NCBI GenBank assembly: GCA_903898755.1 | Contig: CAIUGT010000006.1 | Span: 1-54,436 of the forward strand | Length of the DNA: 54,436 nt | Direction of reading: 5' to 3' | Source of the DNA: an uncultured bacterium | GTDB taxonomy: Bacteria > Planctomycetota > Phycisphaerae > Phycisphaerales > SM1A02 | Shown here: positions 15,610-23,997 of the stretch, piece by piece | Layout of the letters: each line of letters opens with the position of its first letter | Numbering within the stretch: the stretch's first letter is position 1 | The notes under the pieces: model-generated | Database searches by the model: none | Told to the model about the DNA's origin: nothing | What the model saw: only the letters and a program-made list of their open reading frames with translations | Position numbers and translations under genes: made by a program

Positions 15610-17832
15610 TTATTGGCAAGGGCCAGTGCTCAGGAGGCACAGTGACACGTCGCCTGAGTCAACTTCACCTGAACCGTCCAAGTCAGATTGGCAACCAGGG
15701 CATGGACCAGTGTCAAGCAGACAGATTGACACGTCGCCTGAGTCAACTTCACCTGAACCATCCAAGTCGCCGTAGCAAGCCGCAGCCAACTGACCCTTCA
15801 AGTTGAAGGCGCAGTTGTAAAGCAAGCCCGCCGGATCACCATTCTGCACGCTGTAATTCACGCCAAGGCTGTAGAAGCACATCTTTGGACCAGCGCCAAT
15901 ACCACGCCACCCGTGTTGCGTGCCCGCTGGCCAAGTGCCTTGTGAAGATGCACCCGCTGCATTGGCTGCATCAATCACAACCTGCGCAGTGGTTAATTGC
16001 TCTACACCGGCTTCTCCGTACATTGCCCAAGCGAACGCCGCGCCACTTGAACCGTCAGCATATTCACCGTAGCAGGTGAAGTAGTAACTGCCAGCTTCAA
16101 GTGTGAATGGGGTTTCAATATCAATAAAGTGACGCTCGCCAATGCTGTCGCCAACATCAGCCCAGTCATTCACAAAGTCGTGAGCAACTGAACCTTCAGC
16201 AACAACTTGACTTTGATCAAAGTCACCTGTTGAACCGAATGGACGACCGTTCTGACCATACGCGCCACCTGAAGTGTTGCGATTAATGACCTTCCAAGCA
16301 ATGACATCAGGACTTGAACTGTCAAAGGCTGCGAAATCGAAGCCGTCAACGGAGCCTGCAGTGGTCATTTCGAAAGGAATCAATGACCAACGCTTTGGAT
16401 TAGCAGCTGAGCTGTAACCCGAAACCAAACCAGTATTGGTGTTGGTTCCAGCATTGACGCAGTACTTCTGAGCACCATTGTTCACAAACACCGCGCGGAA
16501 ACTAACTTGCATGGTGCCGGCAAAGCCGTCAGCTTGTGTTTCCAAGGTGCTGTCATAGAAGGAACCAACACGGATCAGCCAATAGGTGTTCGCTGGAACA
16601 CCAATCAGGTTGATACCAGCAGGGCCAGCAGCATCCACTGTTCCGTCAGCATTGTCATCGCAATTATCATCGCGGCAAGCGACGTACTTGCTTGGAAGAT
16701 CTTGAGGAGAGCCAATATCATTGCTTTCACCAAGGTTGTACAAGCTCATTACTGAGTCGCCGGTGTTGCCTTGACCACACATGTTGATCAAGAGTTCACC
16801 TGGAGCAACGGTTGGTCCAACTATGTACCAAACGTCGTGGCTGTAAGAGGATGAGCAAAGCTTCACAACATCGTTTGGACCGTCGCTGTTTGCATGCGTG
16901 CAATCAAATGACGCAAACGCTGGGAAACCAAACAATTGTGCTGCTGTTGTTACGCAATCATTGGCGGCACCAATCCAAGGTGCATCACATGTATAGATGA
17001 AATTACCGCAGGTTGTAACGCCTTCGGCAACGCAACTTGCATCCCATGCTGAATCGCAGCAACTTGGAACAAAGCCGCAGACGTTTTCGCAGCATGCGCC
17101 GTCAGAGCAACCGCCTGTACCACTTGTGGTGATGCAGTCGTTGGTTGCTGTTGTGCATGAGGCATTGTCATAGGCGCTAATTGCAACATCTAAGCCGTAT
17201 GACAAAGGACCGACATAGGTGTAGCCAACAGGCGCATCAGATTCAAATGGAGATGAAACAATGATGAGCAATTCACCAGCCGCAACTGGGAAGCGCGATT
17301 GCTGGCTTCCGTTGGCGTAGGTGTAAAGAACATTATGTGGGCAACCAGTGAGGCCATACTCGCCGACTAAGTCGGTGGCAGTGGCAGGGTCGCTACCTTG
17401 TTCCATGAAAATCAAGTCGTATGTGTTCACGCCGTCCATTGGAGTACCCGTTGCATCGGACATACTCAGGGTGACGGTGACGTAGCACGCATCGGTGACT
17501 GAGAACAGAATCCAGTCCAGATCGCGGGAATTTGGGTCGCCGCCGTCGCAAGGACCGTTGTAGGTACCTACGACACCCTTGACGCGGAAGGAATCGCCAG
17601 GATTGAAGTCGCCGGCTTGCAGGTACATATAGTCGCCATTGGCATCGAGCTGATTCCAACCACCGTTGTCATCAACGCCGCCAGTAGGGCTGCAATCGGC
17701 TCCTGAGTCGAACTCTGTATCGGTGAAATCACCGCCGCTGTTTGAATCACATTGGGCGAATGCGCCACCAGCCACGAACAACGCTGCTGAAGCAACGAAT
17801 CCGTATGTAAACTTGGAATAACACTTGGACAT
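15610..17832 (-). CDS. Large secreted Cys-rich protein with double dockerin-like tail
   Basis: A 740-aa exported protein. The start at 17832 is supported by AGGAG 7 bases upstream. The signal peptide runs to GGAFAQ. After it come acidic, Gly/Asn-rich beta domains. A Cys cluster at about residues 250-280 fits CC-x2-VC-x5-CC-x3-WD-x2-C, a motif I associate with secreted planctomycete and myxobacterial proteins. Two regions resemble pre-peptidase C-terminal-like beta domains (HDVWYIVGPTVAPGELLI and YWLIRVGSFYD). The C-terminus carries two loops DLDGSGEVDSGDVS joined by CLLDTGPCPGCQS. No catalytic motif is seen. It is probably a surface or extracellular-matrix protein. A strong terminator follows. 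Confidence 0.85.
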   Translation of the reverse strand: MSKCYSKFTYGFVASAALFVAGGAFAQCDSNSGGDFTDTEFDSGADCSPTGGVDDNGGWNQLDANGDYMYLQAGDFNPGDSFRVKGVVGTYNGPCDGGDPNSRDLDWILFSVTDACYVTVTLSMSDATGTPMDGVNTYDLIFMEQGSDPATATDLVGEYGLTGCPHNVLYTYANGSQQSRFPVAAGELLIIVSSPFESDAPVGYTYVGPLSYGLDVAISAYDNASCTTATNDCITTSGTGGCSDGACCENVCGFVPSCCDSAWDASCVAEGVTTCGNFIYTCDAPWIGAANDCVTTAAQLFGFPAFASFDCTHANSDGPNDVVKLCSSSYSHDVWYIVGPTVAPGELLINMCGQGNTGDSVMSLYNLGESNDIGSPQDLPSKYVACRDDNCDDNADGTVDAAGPAGINLIGVPANTYWLIRVGSFYDSTLETQADGFAGTMQVSFRAVFVNNGAQKYCVNAGTNTNTGLVSGYSSAANPKRWSLIPFEMTTAGSVDGFDFAAFDSSSPDVIAWKVINRNTSGGAYGQNGRPFGSTGDFDQSQVVAEGSVAHDFVNDWADVGDSIGERHFIDIETPFTLEAGSYYFTCYGEYADGSSGAAFAWAMYGEAGVEQLTTAQVVIDAANAAGASSQGTWPAGTQHGWRGIGAGPKMCFYSLGVNYSVQNGDPAGLLYNCAFNLKGQLAAACYGDLDGSGEVDSGDVSICLLDTGPCPGCQSDLDGSGEVDSGDVSLCLLSTGPCQ
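15643..15768 (-). repeat. 84-base-period duplication encoding the dockerin-like loops
   Basis: The 42-base stretches 15643-15684 and 15727-15768 differ at one base and lie 84 bases (28 codons) apart. They encode the two DLDGSGEVDSGDVS loops. Near-identity at DNA level suggests a recent tandem duplication or gene conversion. Confidence 0.9.
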
Positions 17833-18104
17833 TTCAATTCTCCTGTTTGGTGCAACCGAATCCTGCGTCCTTGATTTCTCCGCCATAGCGACGTCACTAC
17901 AGCTCATAGATATAGACGCAATCCAACCTAACTACGGCTAAACCTAACTCGTGCTTAACAAGAGTCCAATTAAAAATAAAATAGTTTTATGATTTTTTAA
18001 CAATCTAGCAATACGTTTGCCGGGGGCATGCGTGGGCAAGCATTGTGTTCTGCTGTTCTTATGGAGTTGCGAAACCAAAAAACCAGTAAATACAGCCAGA
18101 AATA

Positions 18105-18389
18105 CTAGTTTTTTTCAATAGTTGCTGACAATCCTTTGGACTGCAGCTGATCGCGAACTAATTCCGCATGTTCGCGGTGAGTTTGAAAGACAATCGCAGA
18201 ACCGTGGTTATGAGTCTCTAGAGTTCGCTCTGTAGCGTCTTTGGCGGGCAATCTGACCAACTGAACCAAGGTCGAAACGACATACACCATGTCATTTTTG
18301 TTGTCATTGTGAAGTCGAACCGCCCACTGAGGCATGGCTTGACTTGGACGGGCGAGTGTTTCTACAGGCAATTCAAGAGTTTGGCTCAT
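18105..18389 (-). CDS. clpS: ATP-dependent Clp protease adaptor ClpS
   Basis: Delivers N-degron substrates to ClpAP-type proteases. The 94-aa core is clear: PQWAVRLHNDNKNDMVYVV, then LPAKDATERTLETHNHGSAIVFQTHREHAELVRDQLQ and GLSATIE. Binding-pocket residues are largely kept (N and D of HND, the Met of DMVYV, the His of ETHNHG); one pocket Asp is Asn here (HNDN rather than HNDD). The start at MSQTLELP (18389) gives the usual length; a longer frame to 18443 adds an unlikely leader. No clpA is in the window. Confidence 0.9.
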   Translation of the reverse strand: MSQTLELPVETLARPSQAMPQWAVRLHNDNKNDMVYVVSTLVQLVRLPAKDATERTLETHNHGSAIVFQTHREHAELVRDQLQSKGLSATIEKN

Positions 18390-18491
18390 AGGAGCATAGT
18401 GACGAAGATGTGCGTAAAATGCAAGCAAAAAATGAAATTTCATTCCGCGCGGACATTCATGCGACCACGTGTCTTGGTCAATGCGCTTGGG

Positions 18492-19526
18492 TTAGGCGCG
18501 CCAATCAATCAGTACTTTTCCAAATTGATCCCCTGCTTCAAGGCGCGCGTAGGCGGCGCGACCGTCTTTTGCGTGGTGGGTTGAATCAATCACGGGCTTC
18601 AACGCGCCGCATTTGTAAAGCGCCATCACGGCGCGGAATTCATCCATGGAACCCATGGTTGAACCCAAAATGGAAAGTTGATTCCAGAACACGCGGGCGA
18701 GATCCGTGACGCCGTCGCTACCTGTAGTGCAACCGCAAGTGACAAAAGCGCCGCCGCGGGCCAGGCTTTGAATGCAACTTTGGTGAACAGCTTTACCAAT
18801 GGAATCAATCACCACATCAACGCCGCGGCGATTGGTTGCGGCGCGGACTTGCTTTGACCAATTGGCTCCGTCATCCAAAATGCAATGATTGGCGCCAAGA
18901 GATTTGGCTTTTTCCAATTTCCAGGCGTGCCGACTCGTGACAATAGTTGTGCAACCGAAATGTTTTGCAATGGCAAGTGCGGCAACAGCGACGCCGCCGC
19001 CAATTCCTGTGATCAACACTTGCGCTCCTGGCGTAACGCGCGCGCGTGTAAGCAACATGCGGTACGCGGTGAGATGGGTCAGACCAATCGCTGCTGCCTC
19101 AGCGGGATCATGCTGCGCAATATCAAGAATGTTGGTGACGGGCGCGGTGAAAAATTCCGCATGCGTGCCGGGCGAATGCTCGCCAATCATGTGAATGTCT
19201 TCGCCTGCTGGATTGTGATTGGGCGTGTTGACGGCGGCTTTGGAAATTGCGGCCATAAGAATGACGCGCTTGCCAAGCCACGCGGAGTCCACGCCCGCGC
19301 CAAGTTTGACCACCTTGCCCACGCCGTCGGAACCGCCAACGGTTGGCCACTTTGTGTCAATACCAGGCATGCCGCGTCCAACCCATAGATCCAAATGATT
19401 CAGCGCGGACACTTCTGTTTGAATTTGCACTTCGCCGGCGAGTGGCTCAGGCGTGGAGCGGTTGGTGACAAAGTGCACATTGGGGGCGACGGGTGTTGCT
19501 TGTTTGGCAATTTCAAGGGCGCGCAT
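18492..19526 (-). CDS. Medium-chain dehydrogenase/quinone oxidoreductase family protein
   Basis: A 344-aa MDR-superfamily NAD(P)-dependent oxidoreductase. Visible are the catalytic domain (VSALNHLDLWVGRGMPG, GSDGVGKVVKLGAGV) and the Rossmann motif GIGGGVAVAALAIAKHFG followed by a TSRHAWKLEKAKSLGANH pattern, which favours NADP. The four structural-zinc cysteines are absent; that region reads GEDIHMIGEHSPGTHAEFF. Cys is also missing at the catalytic zinc site, so it is probably a zinc-free reductase of the quinone or enoyl type. The substrate is unknown. The start at MRALEIAKQ (19526) is the natural family start. It diverges from the DUF1573 gene. Confidence 0.85.
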   Translation of the reverse strand: MRALEIAKQATPVAPNVHFVTNRSTPEPLAGEVQIQTEVSALNHLDLWVGRGMPGIDTKWPTVGGSDGVGKVVKLGAGVDSAWLGKRVILMAAISKAAVNTPNHNPAGEDIHMIGEHSPGTHAEFFTAPVTNILDIAQHDPAEAAAIGLTHLTAYRMLLTRARVTPGAQVLITGIGGGVAVAALAIAKHFGCTTIVTSRHAWKLEKAKSLGANHCILDDGANWSKQVRAATNRRGVDVVIDSIGKAVHQSCIQSLARGGAFVTCGCTTGSDGVTDLARVFWNQLSILGSTMGSMDEFRAVMALYKCGALKPVIDSTHHAKDGRAAYARLEAGDQFGKVLIDWRA

Positions 19527-19666
19527 GAACAAAGTGTAACCATGGTGCGTGCACCTGATGGTTGATGGCGTGAAAGCGGTCGGCCTGGCAGAAGTCGCGG
19601 AATGGATCATTTGAAAATCGTCCGCGCCATGAATGCGCTGAGGTATTGAATAGACTTGCGTGAAGA

Positions 19667-20866
19667 ATGAAACCCACTTTGCAACAACTCCTTCCATCCA
19701 CAATGAAACACCTTTTGCACATCAACTCTTGCATGCGCGTAATGGCCAGCGTTGTTTTGTTTAGCGCATTCGTCACCACGCAAGCAATTGCCGTTGAACA
19801 GGCGAAGCCTGTTGGTAAACCAATGCGAGCAGCGACAGCTCCCGCGGTCAATGCCAAAGTCATCGCCGCGCCTGCGGGATTGGATTTTGGAGTTGTGGCG
19901 CCGCACACTTTGCTGGAAGGCAATTTTAAACTTGTAAACACGTCGGACAAACCGCTGAAAGTATTGGGGGCGCAGCCATCGTGCCAATGCACCACGATTG
20001 AAATCACGGGCAAGGAAATTCCTGCGCAAGCCAGCGGCGTGCCAGGCGTGCTTGAAGTTCCAGTGACCATGAAGGTGAGCGCCACCGGAATAAAGACCGC
20101 GCAAGTGAAAGTGGTCGTTGAAGGCGAACCCCTGCCAATCACTTTGGATTTGCGAGCGGAAGTTGCCTATGCGGTGCGCATGGCCATTGCGGACGCCGCT
20201 GGAAATATGCAACCCTTTGTAGACGCCGCGGATGACGCTTCGCGCTTGAACGGCGTTGCGCAAATTTTCAGCAGCGATGGAAAACCGTTTCGCGTGTTGA
20301 GCGTGCAAGGCGCGCCGCCGGTATTTGTAAATTGGAATTCGCAAAGCGACGCGCCATTGGCGAAGTACCAGGTTCAATTTGCGCTTGTTGGCGAGCCATG
20401 CGAAATGGTTCCTAAATATTTGCTTGTGGAAACCGACCGCGCCGACGCGCGCATGATTGACGCGCGCGTGCGCCACGCATGCACCAGAATTTCTCCAGCT
20501 CTTGAAATTGCAGAGTTTCGCTGCAACGCTGGAGTCATCGCGGCCGGCGGCGCGGCGACGTTTGATATTGAAATCAAGAAAATGGGAGGCAACAGAATCG
20601 CATCGGTGAAGGCGGTCGATGCAAAGTTTGCAGCGGAATTGGTTGGTCAACGCGCCGATGGAAGTTCGTTGTTGGTCACGATTCGCTTGACGCCAGGAAA
20701 GGAAGTCAAAGGCGTGTTCATGACCGCGGTGCATTTGATTGCCGCGGACGCCAACGGGCAACCATATATGACGCAACGACCAGAAGCTGGTGCTCCAGGT
20801 CAGCCACCAAAAATCACAACGCTGCCCGCGGAGGTTGATTTATTGGTGTACGGAAAAGTGGAATAA
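19667..20866 (+). CDS. Exported DUF1573 family protein
   Basis: A 399-aa exported protein. The signal segment is MKHLLHINSCMRVMASVVLFSAFVTTQAIA (alternative start at 19703). The first domain after it is DUF1573: GLDFGVVAPHTLLEGNFKLV, then the diagnostic PSCQCTTIEI and a PVTMKVSATG stretch. This is an Ig-like beta fold related to ASH/MSP domains. A second region (about 190-390) is also beta-rich and may be a degenerate copy. The function is unknown; DUF1573 proteins are abundant in planctomycetes and Bacteroidetes and are presumed periplasmic or surface-bound. Confidence 0.82.
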   Translation: MKPTLQQLLPSTMKHLLHINSCMRVMASVVLFSAFVTTQAIAVEQAKPVGKPMRAATAPAVNAKVIAAPAGLDFGVVAPHTLLEGNFKLVNTSDKPLKVLGAQPSCQCTTIEITGKEIPAQASGVPGVLEVPVTMKVSATGIKTAQVKVVVEGEPLPITLDLRAEVAYAVRMAIADAAGNMQPFVDAADDASRLNGVAQIFSSDGKPFRVLSVQGAPPVFVNWNSQSDAPLAKYQVQFALVGEPCEMVPKYLLVETDRADARMIDARVRHACTRISPALEIAEFRCNAGVIAAGGAATFDIEIKKMGGNRIASVKAVDAKFAAELVGQRADGSSLLVTIRLTPGKEVKGVFMTAVHLIAADANGQPYMTQRPEAGAPGQPPKITTLPAEVDLLVYGKVE

Positions 20867-20958
20867 CCTGAGCATTGCGCAGCGCACATGAAAATGCGCT
20901 TCATGAAACTCTCATTTCATTCGCGCGGGTAGAAGGCCGCTCTGCGTCACGCGCGGAT

Positions 20959-22410
20959 TTAAAAAACAAACGAGAGACGCACCGTAAAAATCCAAGCGCC
21001 TGGAATAGTTGCCGAGGGGACGGAACTAGGCTGGCTTAAATATTGCATGTCAGGCTGGATTGAAAACCACGGTGTGATTTGCATGCAGTAGAAGGCTTCC
21101 AAAATGGCCTCGGAGGAACCTGGCGATGTAGTGAGATTTTCATTGCTCGTGAATTGGTTGTAGGCCCACAGAAGGCCGACCGTATCGGAGGGGCGCGTAT
21201 CAATCACGCCTTGCCACTGCGTTCCAAGCATAAGGCCCCACTGCGAAGGATTGCGATTGGGATCGCTCCAACTGAATTGACCAAACAATTCAAGTCCCAA
21301 TAATTTGCCTGGACCGTCTGGATCAAAAATATGCTGATTGGCGTAGGCGTACGTTCCTGTTGGTCCACCGCCAACGCCTGGACCATTCACGCCTGAAATG
21401 TCGGTATACCCAAGTTGCTCGAACCAACCCGCACGAAACTTTCCCGAATGTTCGCCAATGATCCAATCGGGACCAGCCTCGGCGATTAAAAAATAACTGC
21501 CAGGATTGTCCCACAGAAAACTACTCAGGCCGTGCGTGCCAGTGTCAGAGCCAACAAATCCTGTGCTTGGATTCGCAAAATTACTGGAGCCGTCGAAGAA
21601 CCCAACTCGAGCGTCGAATTTTTCAAGCGGCTTGGCGAGAATTTCCACTCCGCCCGCCTGGCGCGGATAGGTGGGCATGTCTTGCACCAATGCGGCTGGG
21701 TAATAAGCCGAACTATTGACAAAGTTCAAACCGGTGCATGGAACTGCAAAGTCAACATTGGCATCTATTTTTCCAAACTTCACCTTCAGGCGGTCGCCCA
21801 GAATTTCTTGTTGGTACCAATACTGCCCAAGTTGCGTGAATGATCCAAATGAATTGAGGACGTCGTAGCCCCAATAGTCAGGAACTAATTCCGCGGGTGA
21901 GCGTGTTTGATTGGCGGTTTGAAAATCAACAAAAATGGTGCCGCCCTTCAGACCGAAAAGTTTTTCCGTATCACCCGTCGCGTTGATGTCGAACAACGAA
22001 AGCATGGTGAAGCCGTTCACCTGTCCGCCGTTGAGCACATTTACAAAATCAAGCGTGCCGGTTCCTTGCAACGTTATGCCCGCGTTCTGAAGTTTGGAAC
22101 GCGCGCCAAAAAAATCACCCGTCATGGTGTTGGATTCCCATGGCCAAGATCCGCCCAAATTCAAGTCGGCGGCGCCAGCACTTTGCGGCCCTACTGTTTC
22201 TCCTTGCTGTTGCTGCAAAATGGTTTGCTGTTGTTGAACTTCAGATTCTTGCGTGTCGGTCGCGGGATTGTTTGGTGCTTTGGGCTGGTCACCCACGGGA
22301 TCAAATGGTTTAGGCATGGAACCAGTTTGCGCAGAAGCCGCAGGGGCGAGCATGTACAACGCCAGCGAAATACTTGTCACCAAGACATGCAAACGCGTGT
22401 TCAGAACCAT
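20959..22410 (-). CDS. OprB-type carbohydrate-selective porin
   Basis: A 483-aa outer membrane beta-barrel. The signal peptide ends APAASAQ, followed by a Gln-rich linker (EVQQQQTILQQQQGE). The OprB body follows: NTMTGDFFGARSKLQNAGITLQGTGTLDFVN, GKIDANVDFA, the PTYPRQAGGVEI region, and a C-terminal strand TVRLSFVF ending in Phe as barrels do. By family it would passively import sugars. It has no sugar-use genes next to it. It diverges from the gene at 22459, with 48 bases between. Confidence 0.88.
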   Translation of the reverse strand: MVLNTRLHVLVTSISLALYMLAPAASAQTGSMPKPFDPVGDQPKAPNNPATDTQESEVQQQQTILQQQQGETVGPQSAGAADLNLGGSWPWESNTMTGDFFGARSKLQNAGITLQGTGTLDFVNVLNGGQVNGFTMLSLFDINATGDTEKLFGLKGGTIFVDFQTANQTRSPAELVPDYWGYDVLNSFGSFTQLGQYWYQQEILGDRLKVKFGKIDANVDFAVPCTGLNFVNSSAYYPAALVQDMPTYPRQAGGVEILAKPLEKFDARVGFFDGSSNFANPSTGFVGSDTGTHGLSSFLWDNPGSYFLIAEAGPDWIIGEHSGKFRAGWFEQLGYTDISGVNGPGVGGGPTGTYAYANQHIFDPDGPGKLLGLELFGQFSWSDPNRNPSQWGLMLGTQWQGVIDTRPSDTVGLLWAYNQFTSNENLTTSPGSSEAILEAFYCMQITPWFSIQPDMQYLSQPSSVPSATIPGAWIFTVRLSFVF

Positions 22411-22458
22411 TCAGTAGTTATAACTTATTTTGCGCCGCATAGAAGATATAGTTTTGAT

Positions 22459-23931
22459 ATGAAAATTCAGTTGTGGACCACAATCCGATGCCACTATTTG
22501 AATGCGATCTATGCGATGGCGTGTTGTATACATTTTGCATCGCCCTGCGCGGCCATGCTGAATGCCGCGCCGCCAATTGAACCGAGCAAGTTGACCGCGA
22601 ATACAACGGAGGCCATTTCACAAACTCAACACGTAGCGCCACCAACTGCGGCGCGCGCCACCACGCTGGATTTGCCTGCTGTAACTGTTTCGTTTGATCC
22701 CCCGCCGCCAGTCATTCGGCGCGTGACCACCAACCCAAATCTGATTCCAATTGCGCCCGCGACATTTGCGCACGCTCTTGAAGCGATTGACAAAGGCATT
22801 GCATTTTTAAAGTCGTCACAGTCAGCCAGTGGTGGATGGATGGAAGGCGTTGGCGCGGCGCCAACAACACCCTTGCCAACAAATGGCACAACTGGCAGTG
22901 ATGCAAAAGCAAACGCAAATCAAACTGGGGCAAATAGCGCAGCAAGCGCGGCGGTCACCGCGCTTGTGGTGCGCGCCTTTGCGCAGCGCGGCCTGAACAT
23001 TCATAGCGACGCCGCGCTTGATCGCGCAACCGCGCGGCTTGTTGCGTTGGTCACTGGCAAAAATGGTTTTGAACCCGACTCCAGCGGTGGCATGGCAACC
23101 TATGTCGCGTCTTGCACCGCAATGGGTTTGGCCGCGCTTCAAGAAGCAAAATATGAAATGACATTGGCGGCCGCGTTGGCGTGGATTCGAGAAAGCCAGT
23201 GGGATGAAAACGAAGGCATCGCGCCCACCCAAGATTGGTATGGCGGCGTGGGCTATGGCAGCAAGGGGCGACCAGATTTAAGCAACACGCAACTCATGCT
23301 TGACGCTCTTCATGAATCCAACGCCACCGCGAAGGATCCATCGGTTGAGCGCGCCGTCATTTTCTTAACGCGATGCCAAAATTTAAAATCAACCAACGCG
23401 GCGGCGTGGGCGCAAGCCGGCGCAAATGACGGCGGCATGGTGTACACCCCCGCCAATGATGGCGAAAGTTTTGCCAGTGAAATGGCGAACGAAGGACGCG
23501 CCGGAGAAAAGATGCCGCCTGGAACACGCGCGCTGCGCAGTTACGGAAGCATGACCTACGCCGCCTACAAAAGCATGTTGTTCGCAGGTCTTTCCAAGAA
23601 TGATCCGCGCGTGCAAGCAGCGCAGAAATGGATTGAAAGCAATTTCACATTCAGCGAAAACCCTGGTTTGGGTCAGCAAGGGTATTACTACTACATTCAT
23701 GCGGCCGCGCGCGCCATGTTGGCTTGCGGCAACGACACCCTGACCGACACCGCGGGCACAAAACATAATTGGCGCGAAGAGTTGATCGATTCCATTATTG
23801 TTCGCCAGCGCCCAAATGGCTCTTGGCAAAATCCAGAGACGCGTTGGATGGAGGACTCGCCGGATCTTGCGACCGTGTTCGCCGTGTTGGCGCTTGAAGA
23901 GGCCATCAAGCCTGTTCTGATGTCACAATAA
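22459..23931 (+). CDS. Exported prenyltransferase/squalene-oxidase-repeat protein
   Basis: A 490-aa protein with an alpha/alpha-toroid repeat like terpene cyclases and prenyltransferases: LKSSQSASGGWME, ATYVASCTAMGLAALQEA, WYGGVGYGSKGRPDLSNTQL, SYGSMTYAAYKSMLFAGL, YYYYIHAAARAM and RQRPNGSWQNPETRW. The catalytic DxDD acid motif of squalene-hopene cyclases is not seen, so cyclase activity is unlikely. The N-terminus (MKIQLWTT, then a hydrophobic stretch to CAAML) looks like an export signal, followed by a Thr/Pro-rich linker. The frame opens at 21907, but that part lies antisense to the porin, so 22459 is chosen. Similar proteins are common in planctomycetes and have no assigned role. Confidence 0.8.
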   Translation: MKIQLWTTIRCHYLNAIYAMACCIHFASPCAAMLNAAPPIEPSKLTANTTEAISQTQHVAPPTAARATTLDLPAVTVSFDPPPPVIRRVTTNPNLIPIAPATFAHALEAIDKGIAFLKSSQSASGGWMEGVGAAPTTPLPTNGTTGSDAKANANQTGANSAASAAVTALVVRAFAQRGLNIHSDAALDRATARLVALVTGKNGFEPDSSGGMATYVASCTAMGLAALQEAKYEMTLAAALAWIRESQWDENEGIAPTQDWYGGVGYGSKGRPDLSNTQLMLDALHESNATAKDPSVERAVIFLTRCQNLKSTNAAAWAQAGANDGGMVYTPANDGESFASEMANEGRAGEKMPPGTRALRSYGSMTYAAYKSMLFAGLSKNDPRVQAAQKWIESNFTFSENPGLGQQGYYYYIHAAARAMLACGNDTLTDTAGTKHNWREELIDSIIVRQRPNGSWQNPETRWMEDSPDLATVFAVLALEEAIKPVLMSQ

Positions 23932-23997
23932 GTAATTCAGCGAGATAATTGCGCAAATTATTCAGCGTGTTTCAAGCCGCGCAGATTCAGCGGCGGT

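Noticed and set aside
21907-22458. Long N-terminal extension of the prenyltransferase-like protein
   Set aside because: It is antisense to the porin coding sequence and has no family homology; the start is at 22459.
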